Source of the DNA: Caldicellulosiruptor acetigenus
GTDB lineage: Bacteria; Bacillota; Thermoanaerobacteria; Caldicellulosiruptorales; Caldicellulosiruptoraceae
Length of the DNA stretch: 64,000 nt
NCBI RefSeq assembly: GCF_026914305.1
Contig: NZ_CP113866.1
Span: 938,183-1,002,182, forward strand
Reading direction: 5' to 3'
Shown: one piece after another, positions 42,480 through 50,237 of the stretch
How the letters are laid out: the number at the start of each line of letters is the position of its first letter
How positions within the stretch are numbered: the stretch's first letter is position 1
Translations under genes and position numbers: made by a program
Notes under the pieces: generated by a model
Told to the model about the DNA's origin: nothing
The model's database searches: none
What the model saw: the letters and a program-made list of their open reading frames with translations, nothing else

Positions 42480-43574
42480 TATAAATTCTGCAATGTCGGG
42501 TGACGAGTTTGGCTTTCCCAGAAACGAGCAGGCAAGCTTCATATGCTCTAAACGTTGAGGGTTGTTTATTATCTGACTAAATACTATATCAAAGTTTTCG
42601 GTATTTTTTACATACGCAGCAGCTCCGTTGTTTATAAGATAAAAAGTATTTCTCTCTTCTTGTCCAGGAATGGGCGAGATTAATATCATGGGAAGTTTGC
42701 GTGACAGTGCTTCTGCGCATGTGAGTCCCCCGGGTTTTGTGATGAGAATATCACTTATTGCCATTAGCTTGTCTATGAAATCAATAAACCCATATACTAC
42801 TATCTTTCTTCCAAAATCTCTTTTTTCCAAAGCATTTTTGAGGGCCTTGTTTTTCCCTGCCACCACGATTATCTGGTAGTTTTCATCACATATTGTGCAC
42901 ACCTTTTCAACAATCTCTTCTATGTTTCCAAGCCCCAAGCTCCCGCCCATGATAAGTATTGTTGGTCTATCTTCCAGATTCAAATTTTCAATAACCTCTT
43001 TTCTGTCATATGTTTGAGCAAACGAAGGGTTTATAGGAATTCCAAGTGGTACTACTTTGTTTTGTTGGGCACCTTTTTTGACCGCTTCATACACCAGGTT
43101 TTGATGATGAACAATGATGTAATCAGCAAATTCGTTTATCCAGTATGGATGAATGGTAAAATCAGTGACAATACTTATTATAGGTACATTTATGTTTCCT
43201 CTTTTTTTAAGCTGGGCCACCATGTCAACTGGTGATGGATGAGTACCAATTACTATGTCTGGTTTGAATTCCGAGATAATGTTATAGAGTTTATAAAATG
43301 CAAAATAGAACTTTTCATACAATGCCCTGCTCCATCTGGTTGGTGGTTCTTTGTCAGTAGAGTCATATACAAGACCGTAAATAAAAGGTACTGACTTGAT
43401 TGCTTTTAGGTATGTTCCTACAGCAAGCTTGTCCAGTATGGGACTTATAATTTTTAGTGTATCTACAATTTCCACATGTGAGTCAGGGTATTTTTGTAAA
43501 ATGGCAGTTTTCAATGCATTTGAAGCAGCAAAATGTCCTCCGCCTGCGTCAAGGCTTAATATCAATACTCTCAT
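42462..43574 (-). CDS. Diacylglycerol glucosyltransferase-like GT-B protein (UgtP/MGDG synthase family)
   Basis: The 370-residue protein begins MRVLILSLDAGGGHFAAS, the glycine-rich acceptor-binding start of the MGDG synthase/MurG-like family. Its C-terminal half carries the donor-site motif TKPGGLTCAEALSRKLP. Relatives transfer glucose or galactose to diacylglycerol to make glycolipids and lipoteichoic acid anchors. The ATG at 43574 is chosen because GGAGC precedes it by six bases; an ATG at 43586 would add four residues without a site. It is transcribed alone, between two sporulation gene sets. The sugar and lipid specificity is inferred from the family. Confidence 0.87.
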   Translation of the reverse strand: MRVLILSLDAGGGHFAASNALKTAILQKYPDSHVEIVDTLKIISPILDKLAVGTYLKAIKSVPFIYGLVYDSTDKEPPTRWSRALYEKFYFAFYKLYNIISEFKPDIVIGTHPSPVDMVAQLKKRGNINVPIISIVTDFTIHPYWINEFADYIIVHHQNLVYEAVKKGAQQNKVVPLGIPINPSFAQTYDRKEVIENLNLEDRPTILIMGGSLGLGNIEEIVEKVCTICDENYQIIVVAGKNKALKNALEKRDFGRKIVVYGFIDFIDKLMAISDILITKPGGLTCAEALSRKLPMILISPIPGQEERNTFYLINNGAAAYVKNTENFDIVFSQIINNPQRLEHMKLACSFLGKPNSSPDIAEFIRGMAG

Positions 43575-43684
43575 TTTTTGCTCCATACAAAAAGGTCTAA
43601 ATTTATTTTATCACTGATTCTGAATAATAAAAACAAGCTTACAAAAAATAATTTTAGAAAAATTTATATTTGGGGGTTTGCAGC

Positions 43685-44242
43685 ATGAGTAAACTCTTAA
43701 AAAGATATTCACTTTTTATCCTGCTTCTTTTGATGAGCTTTATTCTCAGCATATATTCTGCAAAGCTTATATATGATATAAAAAGAGCAAGCTACGAAAG
43801 TATTGAGAAAAAACTTGAAAAAGCATTGGACAGTACTGACAAAGAGGTTTTAAACGAATCTGTTGAAACGCAAGGGTCAACAAGCTACCAGAACAAAGAC
43901 TTGTATCTTCTGGCCAGAGTTATAAATGGGGAGGCAAGAGGGGAACCTTATATAGGCCAGGTTGCAATCGGGGCTGTAGTCATAAATAGAACAAAACACC
44001 CCGGATTTCCGAAGACAATCAGCGGTGTCATCTATCAGCCAGGTGCTTTTACTTGTGTGTCCGACGGGCAGATTAATGCAAAACTTGAACCAACAGCTTT
44101 AAAAGCAGCAAGAGACGCGCTAAATGGATGGGACCCGACAAACGGATGTATATACTACTACAATCCTGCAAAGACAACAAACAAATGGATTTGGAGCAGG
44201 AAGGTTATGCTTGTCATTGGCAAGCACAGATTTGCAAAATAA
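43685..44242 (+). CDS. sleB: SleB-type spore cortex-lytic hydrolase
   Basis: SleB is a lytic transglycosylase that degrades cortex peptidoglycan at germination. The 185-residue protein has one N-terminal hydrophobic segment (about 10-28) and the SleB/CwlJ catalytic domain from about 75, with VINGEARGEP (conserved Glu), GQVAIGAVVINRTKHPGFP and QPGAFTCV. It lacks the N-terminal peptidoglycan-binding domain of Bacillus SleB, a form common in Clostridia. The ATG at 43685 has TGGGGG upstream; a TTG at 43670 lies inside that site. Linkage to ypeB, 31 bases on, supports SleB over CwlJ or a vegetative hydrolase. Confidence 0.87.
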   Translation: MSKLLKRYSLFILLLLMSFILSIYSAKLIYDIKRASYESIEKKLEKALDSTDKEVLNESVETQGSTSYQNKDLYLLARVINGEARGEPYIGQVAIGAVVINRTKHPGFPKTISGVIYQPGAFTCVSDGQINAKLEPTALKAARDALNGWDPTNGCIYYYNPAKTTNKWIWSRKVMLVIGKHRFAK

Positions 44243-44273
44243 ACTTTAAAAAAGCTAAAGAGGTGAGGTTGAC

Positions 44274-45674
44274 TTGAGCATTTTAGGCGGATACAAAGAA
44301 CTTAGGGAAAGGCTAAAAAGTGTAAGGCTTTGGAGTGTGATGGCGGTCACACTTGGCATTTTGGTTATTGTAGCGCTTTGGGGAGTAAACCAATATAGAG
44401 GAAAAGCAAACTACCACAACTATCTTACCAATATGTGGCACAGAGCATTTTTCGACATGGTAGGTTATGTTCAAAACATCCAGGCACTGCTGTCTAAAGC
44501 AGAAGTATCAGGAGATGACAGACAAAGAGCGGTATTATATACCGAGGTGTGGCGAAACGCTTTTGCAGCGCAGGAGAACCTTTCCCAGCTTCCTATTGAG
44601 AATAATGTTGCACTTGAAAGAACAGCAAAGTATCTTACTCAAGTTGGAGACCTTAGTTTTTCACTTTCAAAACAGCTCATGAGCGGCAAAAAAGAGACAT
44701 TGCTTCAGCGACAACAGCTCAAAAAACTTCGAGCATATGCAGACAAGCTCAGTAGCAACTTGAATGAGCTTGCAATTGAGATAAGCCAAGGAAGGCTGAG
44801 ATGGGGCGAGGTCAGAGTAGTTGGAACATCAAGGTTTAGAAGGATAGCTCAGAATGTCACAAGTAGCAGGATGCTGGCAGTTGAGGCAGGGTTTAAAGAC
44901 TATCCAACTTTGATATATGACGGACCTTTTTCTGACCACATTAGTCGCCAGACCCCAAAAGGACTTCCAGAAAAACTTATAAGCAAAGAACAGGCAAAAA
45001 AGATTGCACTTGACTTTTTAAATCTTAAAAGAGCTGACATAGTCAATTATTTAGGACTTTCAGGAGATAGAATAAAGGTTTATACTTTTGAGATAATCCC
45101 TGACAGAAGAATTCGCGACAGAACAATCACAATAGCTATTTCTAAAAAAGGTGGCAAAGTAATTTGGATGATTGACAACAGGGCTTCCTCTTCCCCAAAA
45201 ATAGGTGTTGCGAAAGCAAAGGAAAACGCTAAAAAGTTTTTACTTGAAAAAGGTTTTGCTAACATGATTGACACCTTTTATCTAAAACAGGACAACACTG
45301 CCCTGATAAATTATATTCTTCTGCAAAATGGTGTTAAGATATATCCCGATATGGTGAAAGTAAGAGTTGCTCTTGACACAGGGCAAATAGTAGGGTTTGA
45401 TGCAACAGCATATTATATGTCTCACACTTCAAGAAAGATTCCTAAACCTGCAATATCTGAAAGACAGGCAAGAAATTTTATTAGCAAAAATTTTGATGTG
45501 CAAAGCGTTTCACTTGCTATAATTCCACTTGATTCTGGAAAAGAAGTTTTCACATATGAATTTTTGGGCAAATACGATGGCAAGTACTTTGCTGATTATA
45601 TTAATGCTATCACTGGAAAGGAAGAAAATATCTTGGAGATAATTAAAGACCCTAATGGCATTTTATCAATGTAA
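44274..45674 (+). CDS. ypeB: Germination protein YpeB
   Basis: YpeB is needed to place or stabilise SleB in the spore. The 466-residue protein has a short cytoplasmic start, one membrane segment (about 20-40), a helical YpeB N-domain (about 45-200) and C-terminal PepSY-type repeats (about 235-460), matching the family layout. The TTG start follows GAGGTGAGG. sleB-ypeB is a conserved pair in spore formers and expected to be forespore-expressed; I could not find a convincing sigma-G promoter for it. Confidence 0.93.
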   Translation: MSILGGYKELRERLKSVRLWSVMAVTLGILVIVALWGVNQYRGKANYHNYLTNMWHRAFFDMVGYVQNIQALLSKAEVSGDDRQRAVLYTEVWRNAFAAQENLSQLPIENNVALERTAKYLTQVGDLSFSLSKQLMSGKKETLLQRQQLKKLRAYADKLSSNLNELAIEISQGRLRWGEVRVVGTSRFRRIAQNVTSSRMLAVEAGFKDYPTLIYDGPFSDHISRQTPKGLPEKLISKEQAKKIALDFLNLKRADIVNYLGLSGDRIKVYTFEIIPDRRIRDRTITIAISKKGGKVIWMIDNRASSSPKIGVAKAKENAKKFLLEKGFANMIDTFYLKQDNTALINYILLQNGVKIYPDMVKVRVALDTGQIVGFDATAYYMSHTSRKIPKPAISERQARNFISKNFDVQSVSLAIIPLDSGKEVFTYEFLGKYDGKYFADYINAITGKEENILEIIKDPNGILSM

Positions 45675-45752
45675 GCAAATGGATAATAAATTGAATAGTT
45701 TTTGAACAAACTAAGATATGCGGTGAAAAAGCCGCAAGGGGGGGCGATTGGC

Positions 45753-45926
45753 TTGGCAAGGCAAAAGATTATGTCAGAGGAGCTCAAAATGGAGATAGCA
45801 AAAGAACTTGGAGTGTACGACACAGTGTCAAAGTACGGTTGGGGAGAGGTAAAATCGCGCGACTGTGGTAACATCGTCAGAAAAGCTATCGAGATGGCAG
45901 AAAGAGCCTTGAAAGAAAAGCAATAA
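45753..45926 (+). CDS. Small acid-soluble spore protein, alpha/beta type
   Basis: SASPs coat and protect spore DNA and are degraded by GPR at germination. From a TTG at 45753, read with the AAGGGGGG site, the protein has 57 residues starting MARQKIMSEELKMEIAKELG. MEIAKELGV matches the GPR cleavage region, and VKSRDCGNIVRKAIEMAE matches the conserved C-terminal DNA-binding helix. Longer versions from a TTG at 45702 or GTG at 45723 lack ribosome-binding sites. It is a minor, short form similar to SspF-like clostridial SASPs, and it lies next to gpr, the protease that destroys it. Confidence 0.85.
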   Translation: MARQKIMSEELKMEIAKELGVYDTVSKYGWGEVKSRDCGNIVRKAIEMAERALKEKQ

Positions 45927-45946
45927 CCCCCCTGTCAATAAAAAGA

Positions 45947-45982
45947 GGGGGCTGCAAGAACATAATCTTGCAGTTCCCTTTT
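45947..45982 (+). terminator. Intrinsic terminator after the SASP gene
   Basis: A 13-bp stem with two G-T pairs (GGGGGCTGCAAGA / TCTTGCAGTTCCC) is followed by CTTTT. An alternative C-rich/G-rich pairing upstream (CCCCC/GGGGG) competes with its left arm. Confidence 0.75.
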
Positions 45983-46066
45983 AACATACATTTTTGGTTA
46001 AACCACCTCAAAAGTGAAAACAATAATTTGTAGGAAGAAGTTTCAAAAGAAAGGTGGGAAAAGAGA

Positions 46067-47050
46067 ATGTTTAAAATCCAAACAGACCTTGCCCTTGAGA
46101 CGAGGGAACTTGTCCAAAAAGGGCTTGGAAGGGAGATAGAAGGTGTTGAGGTTGAAGAGAGAAAAGAATTTGATGATAAAATTAAAATCACTAAGGTCAA
46201 GATTAACTCTATAAAAGGTGAAGCAATCTTACAAAAGCCTATGGGCAATTATATTACAATCGAAGCTGATGGATTGCGCGATGAAGATTTTGAGGTCCAG
46301 GAACAGGTTTCAAAGATACTGGCAAACGAGCTTGAAAGCTTAATAAATGTGTCACAAAAATCTACTGTGCTTGTTGTTGGACTTGGCAACTGGAATGTCA
46401 CGCCCGACTCTTTAGGGCCAAAAGTTGTGTCAAAGGTATTGATAACACGACATTTGTTTGAGTTTGTGCCAGAAAAGGTCAAAGACAGGCGAATACGCTC
46501 TGTTTGCGCAATATCGCCAGGCGTTCTGGGCATAACTGGAATCGAGACCAGCGAGATAATAAGCGGTATAGTTCACAGAATACATCCTGATTTGATAATT
46601 GCAATTGACGCACTTGCTTCAAGAAGGCTTGAGAGGATATCAACTGCTATCCAGATAGCAGATACAGGTATAGTCCCTGGCTCAGGTATTGGAAATGAAC
46701 GAAAAGGTATCACAAAAGATACAGTTGGTGTGCCTGTTGTGGCAATTGGTGTTCCTATGGTTGTTGACGCAGCAATTATTGCAAATGATGCCATAGACCT
46801 TCTGCTTGAAAGACTTAAAAATGAAACAGACAGGTCATCGCCGCTTTATATGCTTTTGGAGAGTATTCCTGATGAGGACAGGTTTAATCTTATCAAAGAG
46901 GTAATATTCCCTTACTATGGTAATCTCTTTGTGACACCAAAAGACATAGACAGGATTGTTGAAAACATTTCGACTGTGATAGCTGATGGAATAAATAAGG
47001 CAATTCATCCGGAGGTAAAAGAGAATGATGAGTACAGATATGTGAATTGA
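46067..47050 (+). CDS. gpr: Germination protease GPR
   Basis: GPR degrades alpha/beta SASPs at the start of outgrowth and is made as a self-processed zymogen. The 327 residues carry the autoprocessing motif TDLALE at 6-11. Conserved core segments follow, such as VVGLGNWNVTPDSLGPKV and HPDLIIAIDALASRRLERIS. The pro-sequence before the expected Asp-Leu cleavage is only seven residues, compared with 15 in Bacillus megaterium. The ATG is firmly supported by AAGGTGGGA. It lies downstream of a SASP gene and upstream of spoIIP; gpr-spoIIP is a conserved order. Confidence 0.95.
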   Translation: MFKIQTDLALETRELVQKGLGREIEGVEVEERKEFDDKIKITKVKINSIKGEAILQKPMGNYITIEADGLRDEDFEVQEQVSKILANELESLINVSQKSTVLVVGLGNWNVTPDSLGPKVVSKVLITRHLFEFVPEKVKDRRIRSVCAISPGVLGITGIETSEIISGIVHRIHPDLIIAIDALASRRLERISTAIQIADTGIVPGSGIGNERKGITKDTVGVPVVAIGVPMVVDAAIIANDAIDLLLERLKNETDRSSPLYMLLESIPDEDRFNLIKEVIFPYYGNLFVTPKDIDRIVENISTVIADGINKAIHPEVKENDEYRYVN

Positions 47051-47149
47051 GGGAGTTGTAATAAAAGGGGGGATTGAAGAATAAAAATTTTAAAAGAAAG
47101 TTCTTGAATAACATCAAGTGTTTTAAAAAGGAGTTTTGAATAATTTAAA

Positions 47150-48280
47150 ATGGTTAAGGTTGTTGATTTTAAAAAGATTGTATTGGTAGCTACTATACTT
47201 TTTGTGCTTGGCATTGGCTTTGTAGTTGAAAGATTAGTCTTTTTAAATCAAGCAGCAACAGCTCTGCTTTTCAGGTATTCAAAAGAGATTATTTCGTTTA
47301 ATATACCCATTTTTTCTGACCATTTTGCAAACGAGGCTTTTAAAATTGAGAACATAGTAAGGTTTTCTTATCCGATGTTTACGGCAACAAACTTTCAAGA
47401 GGTTGAAAATGCACCTGTATATGAAGATGATGCCATTTTAATAGATTATAACCAGCAGACCCAAGAAGAGAAGAAAAATGGTCAAGCTGAAAGCCAGGAT
47501 GAGAACATCGAATTTCAGAAATACTTTGAAAATAGTACTCAAAAAAAGGGAATTTACAACATAGAGATTGTGAATCAGACAGATTATAAGATTGATGTTG
47601 ATACCCTTTTGAAGGCAAACTTCAAAATTTTCAATGGGAAAAAACCGTCCATTTTAATTTACCATACCCACACAACAGAAAGCTACAATACTTTTTCCCA
47701 AAACCTTGTATACACTCCTGGCACAACAGACAGAACACTTGACTTTAACTACAATGTTGTGAGAGTAGGGGAAGAGCTGAAAAGAATCTTGGGAAAACAG
47801 TATGGTTATAAGGTTTATCACAGTAAAGATGTAAATGATTATCCGGAATACAAGGGTTCTTATTCAAGGTCATTGAAAGTGATAGAAAGATATAAAAGTG
47901 AACATCCTGATATAAAGGTCTTTATAGATTTGCACAGGGATGCTATTGGAAGTGGTTCAAAAAAGGTGAAGGTTTCAACAGTTGCGTTTGGATATGAGGT
48001 TGCAAAGGTTATGCTTGTTGTGGGGACAGACAAGCTTGGGCTTTATCATCCGTTTTGGCGACAGAACCTTCTGTTTGCTGTACATCTACAAAAAAATCTC
48101 AGCAAAATATGCCCTCAGATTACAAGACCTATAAACCTTTCTGCTGCACGATACAATCAACATGTATCACCATATGCCATAATCATTGAAGTTGGTAGCA
48201 ATGGAAATACCATGGAAGAAGCCTTGAGGAGTTGTCAGATTGTTGCAAAGGCACTGGATGATACCATCATGGGAAGGTGA
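47150..48280 (+). CDS. spoIIP: Stage II sporulation protein P
   Basis: SpoIIP is the amidase/endopeptidase of the DMP engulfment machine, acting with SpoIID and SpoIIM on septal peptidoglycan. The 376 residues have an N-terminal membrane segment (about 10-30), a variable linker, and the SpoIIP catalytic domain from about 140, with HTHTTESYNTF, DLHRDAIGS and IIIEVGSNGN holding zinc ligands and the catalytic Glu. The ATG has only a poorly spaced AGGAG 16 bases upstream, so translation may be weak or governed from a short overlapping frame starting at TTG 47136. A SpoIIM-like gene lies two genes downstream. Confidence 0.93.
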   Translation: MVKVVDFKKIVLVATILFVLGIGFVVERLVFLNQAATALLFRYSKEIISFNIPIFSDHFANEAFKIENIVRFSYPMFTATNFQEVENAPVYEDDAILIDYNQQTQEEKKNGQAESQDENIEFQKYFENSTQKKGIYNIEIVNQTDYKIDVDTLLKANFKIFNGKKPSILIYHTHTTESYNTFSQNLVYTPGTTDRTLDFNYNVVRVGEELKRILGKQYGYKVYHSKDVNDYPEYKGSYSRSLKVIERYKSEHPDIKVFIDLHRDAIGSGSKKVKVSTVAFGYEVAKVMLVVGTDKLGLYHPFWRQNLLFAVHLQKNLSKICPQITRPINLSAARYNQHVSPYAIIIEVGSNGNTMEEALRSCQIVAKALDDTIMGR

Positions 48281-48288
48281 GTTTTGGT

Positions 48289-48603
48289 TTGAGAAGAAGC
48301 AGATACAGAAGATATTGTGAATATAAAAATTTTATTACAAGGATAAGAAGAGGGCTGATTTTGGTAGTTGTTATTTTTTTGATTATGCTCTTTATAGTTG
48401 AAATGAACAAGCAAAAAATGTTGCCACACGACGAGTACATTCTCAAAATACTTTTCAGCTATGACAGTATAAATTTGAAATTTGCAGGTGGAAGATTTTC
48501 AATCAAAGTTAGCAAAAGCTTGCCCAACCGCTTTTTTAAAAAGACAAACTATCTCATTTTTAAATCAAAGGGGTATCTATTTTCTTTGGTAGGGAATAAT
48601 TAA
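48289..48603 (+). CDS. Small uncharacterised membrane protein downstream of spoIIP
   Basis: I do not recognise this 104-residue protein. A basic start rich in Arg (residues 1-22) leads into one hydrophobic segment (about 24-42). A 60-residue extracytoplasmic tail rich in Lys, Phe and Ser follows. The TTG at 48289 suits the AAGGTGAG site; a GTG at 48277 overlapping spoIIP lies within that site. It is probably cotranscribed with spoIIP. The sigma-E-like promoter of the next gene begins at its very end. Confidence 0.65.
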   Translation: MRRSRYRRYCEYKNFITRIRRGLILVVVIFLIMLFIVEMNKQKMLPHDEYILKILFSYDSINLKFAGGRFSIKVSKSLPNRFFKKTNYLIFKSKGYLFSLVGNN

Positions 48604-48622
48604 AAAAAGATTAACATATTAT
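48594..48622 (+). promoter_or_regulatory. Sigma-E (mother-cell) promoter candidate of the SpoIIM-like gene
   Basis: GAATAAT (48594-48600) and CATATTAT (48615-48622) are separated by 14 bases. This differs from the Bacillus sigma-E consensus KMATATT-N14-CATACANT at one -35 base and at two fixed -10 bases (C and A both replaced by T). It lies 34 bases before the gene. In Bacillus, spoIIM is a sigma-E gene. Confidence 0.5.
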
Positions 48623-48655
48623 TTTACTATAAAACTTGCAAAAGAGAAGATAACA

Positions 48656-49219
48656 ATGAAGACAAGGATAAAACTTTTAATTGTATCTATTTCTGTTTTG
48701 TATATTCTTAGTATGTTTTTTGGCATAAGATTTTTCTTGGGAATGAACACAAATCAGAAAAGCCAGCTTTCGAACTTTGTCTTACTTTCAATAAATATAG
48801 CAAAACAAGGAAACACGGCTTATTGGAAAAATGTTTTGATTTCCTCATCAGGAGTAATACTGTTTTGCCTTTGCATATGGGGGCTTTCCAGCCTTCACAG
48901 ATACATGCAGCTTTTGAACATAGGAATTGTAATGTTTAAAGGATTTTCTTTTGGGCTTACTACTGCTGTCTTTTTTTACGTGTATAAGATAAAAGGGCTT
49001 GCATTCTTTTTGTCTTATATGCTATTAAAAGAATTGATTGTTTTCATATTTTTGATTATACTTATTCTGTATTCATTTATAATGTTATTCTTTAAAGACA
49101 GAATGGTAAAAATAGATAAAAGGTCAACTGCTGTTATGAGAGTAATTATAATATTTTTAGCGTGCGGGATACTGGTGATTGACAACATGGTGGCAAAACT
49201 TGCCTGCAGGTTAATATGA
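48656..49219 (+). CDS. SpoIIM-like membrane protein
   Basis: SpoIIM is the membrane scaffold of the SpoIID-SpoIIM-SpoIIP engulfment machine. This 187-residue protein has about five hydrophobic segments (near 8-28, 63-80, 90-112, 116-145, 163-183), close to the family topology. The segment NIGIVMFKGFSFGLTTAVFF matches the typical KGFxxGxT core of SpoIIM. Overall conservation seems low, so identity also rests on position: in Bacillus and Clostridia spoIIM lies near xerD, as here, and spoIIP is two genes upstream. A sigma-E-like promoter precedes it. Confidence 0.72.
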   Translation: MKTRIKLLIVSISVLYILSMFFGIRFFLGMNTNQKSQLSNFVLLSINIAKQGNTAYWKNVLISSSGVILFCLCIWGLSSLHRYMQLLNIGIVMFKGFSFGLTTAVFFYVYKIKGLAFFLSYMLLKELIVFIFLIILILYSFIMLFFKDRMVKIDKRSTAVMRVIIIFLACGILVIDNMVAKLACRLI

Positions 49220-49270
49220 GATTGCTATAAGATGGCAGGAACTTATAGATAGAAGGGGATTTGAAGATAG

Positions 49271-50146
49271 ATGAGTATCATAGAAGCTTTTGGTAATCAC
49301 CTTCAGAGACAGAATAGATTTTCACAAAATACCATAAGCTCATATTTGCGGGATGCTAAAAAATACATAGAATTTTTAGATAACATAAAGATAAAACTTG
49401 AAAATACTTCTCAGGCAACCTTGATAGCATACATTATCAGTATGCAAAAAAGTGGCAAATCAAACAGCACTATTGCACGAGCAATTGTTTCGCTCAAAGT
49501 CTTCTATGACTTTTTAAAAACCCAGAACATTGTTGATATTGGAAAAATAGAGATTGAACCACCCAAACTTGAGAAAAGTCCACCTCAGATACTTACCAGA
49601 GATGAGGTGGAAAAGCTTCTTTCCTGTCCAAAGGAAGATGATATTAAAGGAATCAGAGATAAAGCAATGCTTGAACTTTTATATGCAACAGGTATTAGGG
49701 TAAGCGAGCTTATCAACCTCAATCTTGACGATATCAATCTTGAACACGGATATATCATCTGCAAAAACAAGAAAAGAGACAGGGTTATTCCAATTGGTTC
49801 ATATGCCATTTCGGCAGTGGAGAGGTATTTGCGTCATTCGCGGCCTTACCTTGCTAAAAACAAGGATGAAGAAGCTCTGTTTCTGAACTTCAATGGTGAG
49901 AGAATGACAAGACAGGGATTTTGGAAGATAGTAAAGTTCTACGCGCAAAGCGCGGGGATAGATAAAGAAATAACACCGCATGTGCTCAGGCACTCTTTTG
50001 CCACTCATCTAATTGAAAATGGGGCAGATGTGAGAGCTGTTCAGCAAATGTTGGGGCATGCTGATATTTCTACAACACAGAGATATCTTCAAGTTGCAAA
50101 TGTTAAACTAAAAGAGGTTTATCAGAAAACTCATCCACGTGCATAA
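49271..50146 (+). CDS. xerD: Tyrosine recombinase XerD
   Basis: XerD, usually with XerC, resolves chromosome dimers at dif by strand exchange. The 291 residues have the SAM-like N-terminal core-binding domain (1-85) and the catalytic domain. The active-site residues are visible in TGIRVSELI (Arg), HVLRHSFATHLIENG (His, Arg), LGHADISTTQRYL (His, Tyr). Length and the spoIIM-xerD order favour the housekeeping XerD over a mobile-element integrase, and there are no element boundaries nearby. A terminator follows. Confidence 0.92.
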   Translation: MSIIEAFGNHLQRQNRFSQNTISSYLRDAKKYIEFLDNIKIKLENTSQATLIAYIISMQKSGKSNSTIARAIVSLKVFYDFLKTQNIVDIGKIEIEPPKLEKSPPQILTRDEVEKLLSCPKEDDIKGIRDKAMLELLYATGIRVSELINLNLDDINLEHGYIICKNKKRDRVIPIGSYAISAVERYLRHSRPYLAKNKDEEALFLNFNGERMTRQGFWKIVKFYAQSAGIDKEITPHVLRHSFATHLIENGADVRAVQQMLGHADISTTQRYLQVANVKLKEVYQKTHPRA

Positions 50147-50174
50147 TAAGATAATTTTTTTTGAAAATAGAGGG

Positions 50175-50196
50175 GCAAGGCAATGCCTTGCTTTTT
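50175..50196 (+). terminator. Intrinsic terminator after xerD
   Basis: A 7-bp stem (GCAAGGC / GCCTTGC) with a three-base loop is followed by five T residues. Confidence 0.8.
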
Positions 50197-50237
50197 GTAT
50201 TTTACAAACTTTTTCAGAAAATAGGAGATGAGCTAAG

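Noticed and set aside
43621-43651. Sigma-G-type -35 (TGAATA) upstream of sleB
   Set aside because: The -10 region is A/T only with a poor match to CATNNTA, so chance is likely in such AT-rich DNA.
45692-45722. Sigma-G-type -35 (TGAATA) upstream of the SASP gene
   Set aside because: No CATNNTA-like -10 occurs at 17-18 bases. CAAACTA nearby is close to a -10 but lacks a fitting -35, so I could not define a promoter.
47091-47119. Sigma-E-type promoter for spoIIP around CATCAAGT
   Set aside because: The -10 has one mismatch, but the -35 at the right distance matches only four of seven positions.
49271-50146. Tyrosine recombinase as the integrase of a mobile element
   Set aside because: The gene has XerD length and context, there are no attachment repeats or phage genes nearby, and the neighbours are core genes.
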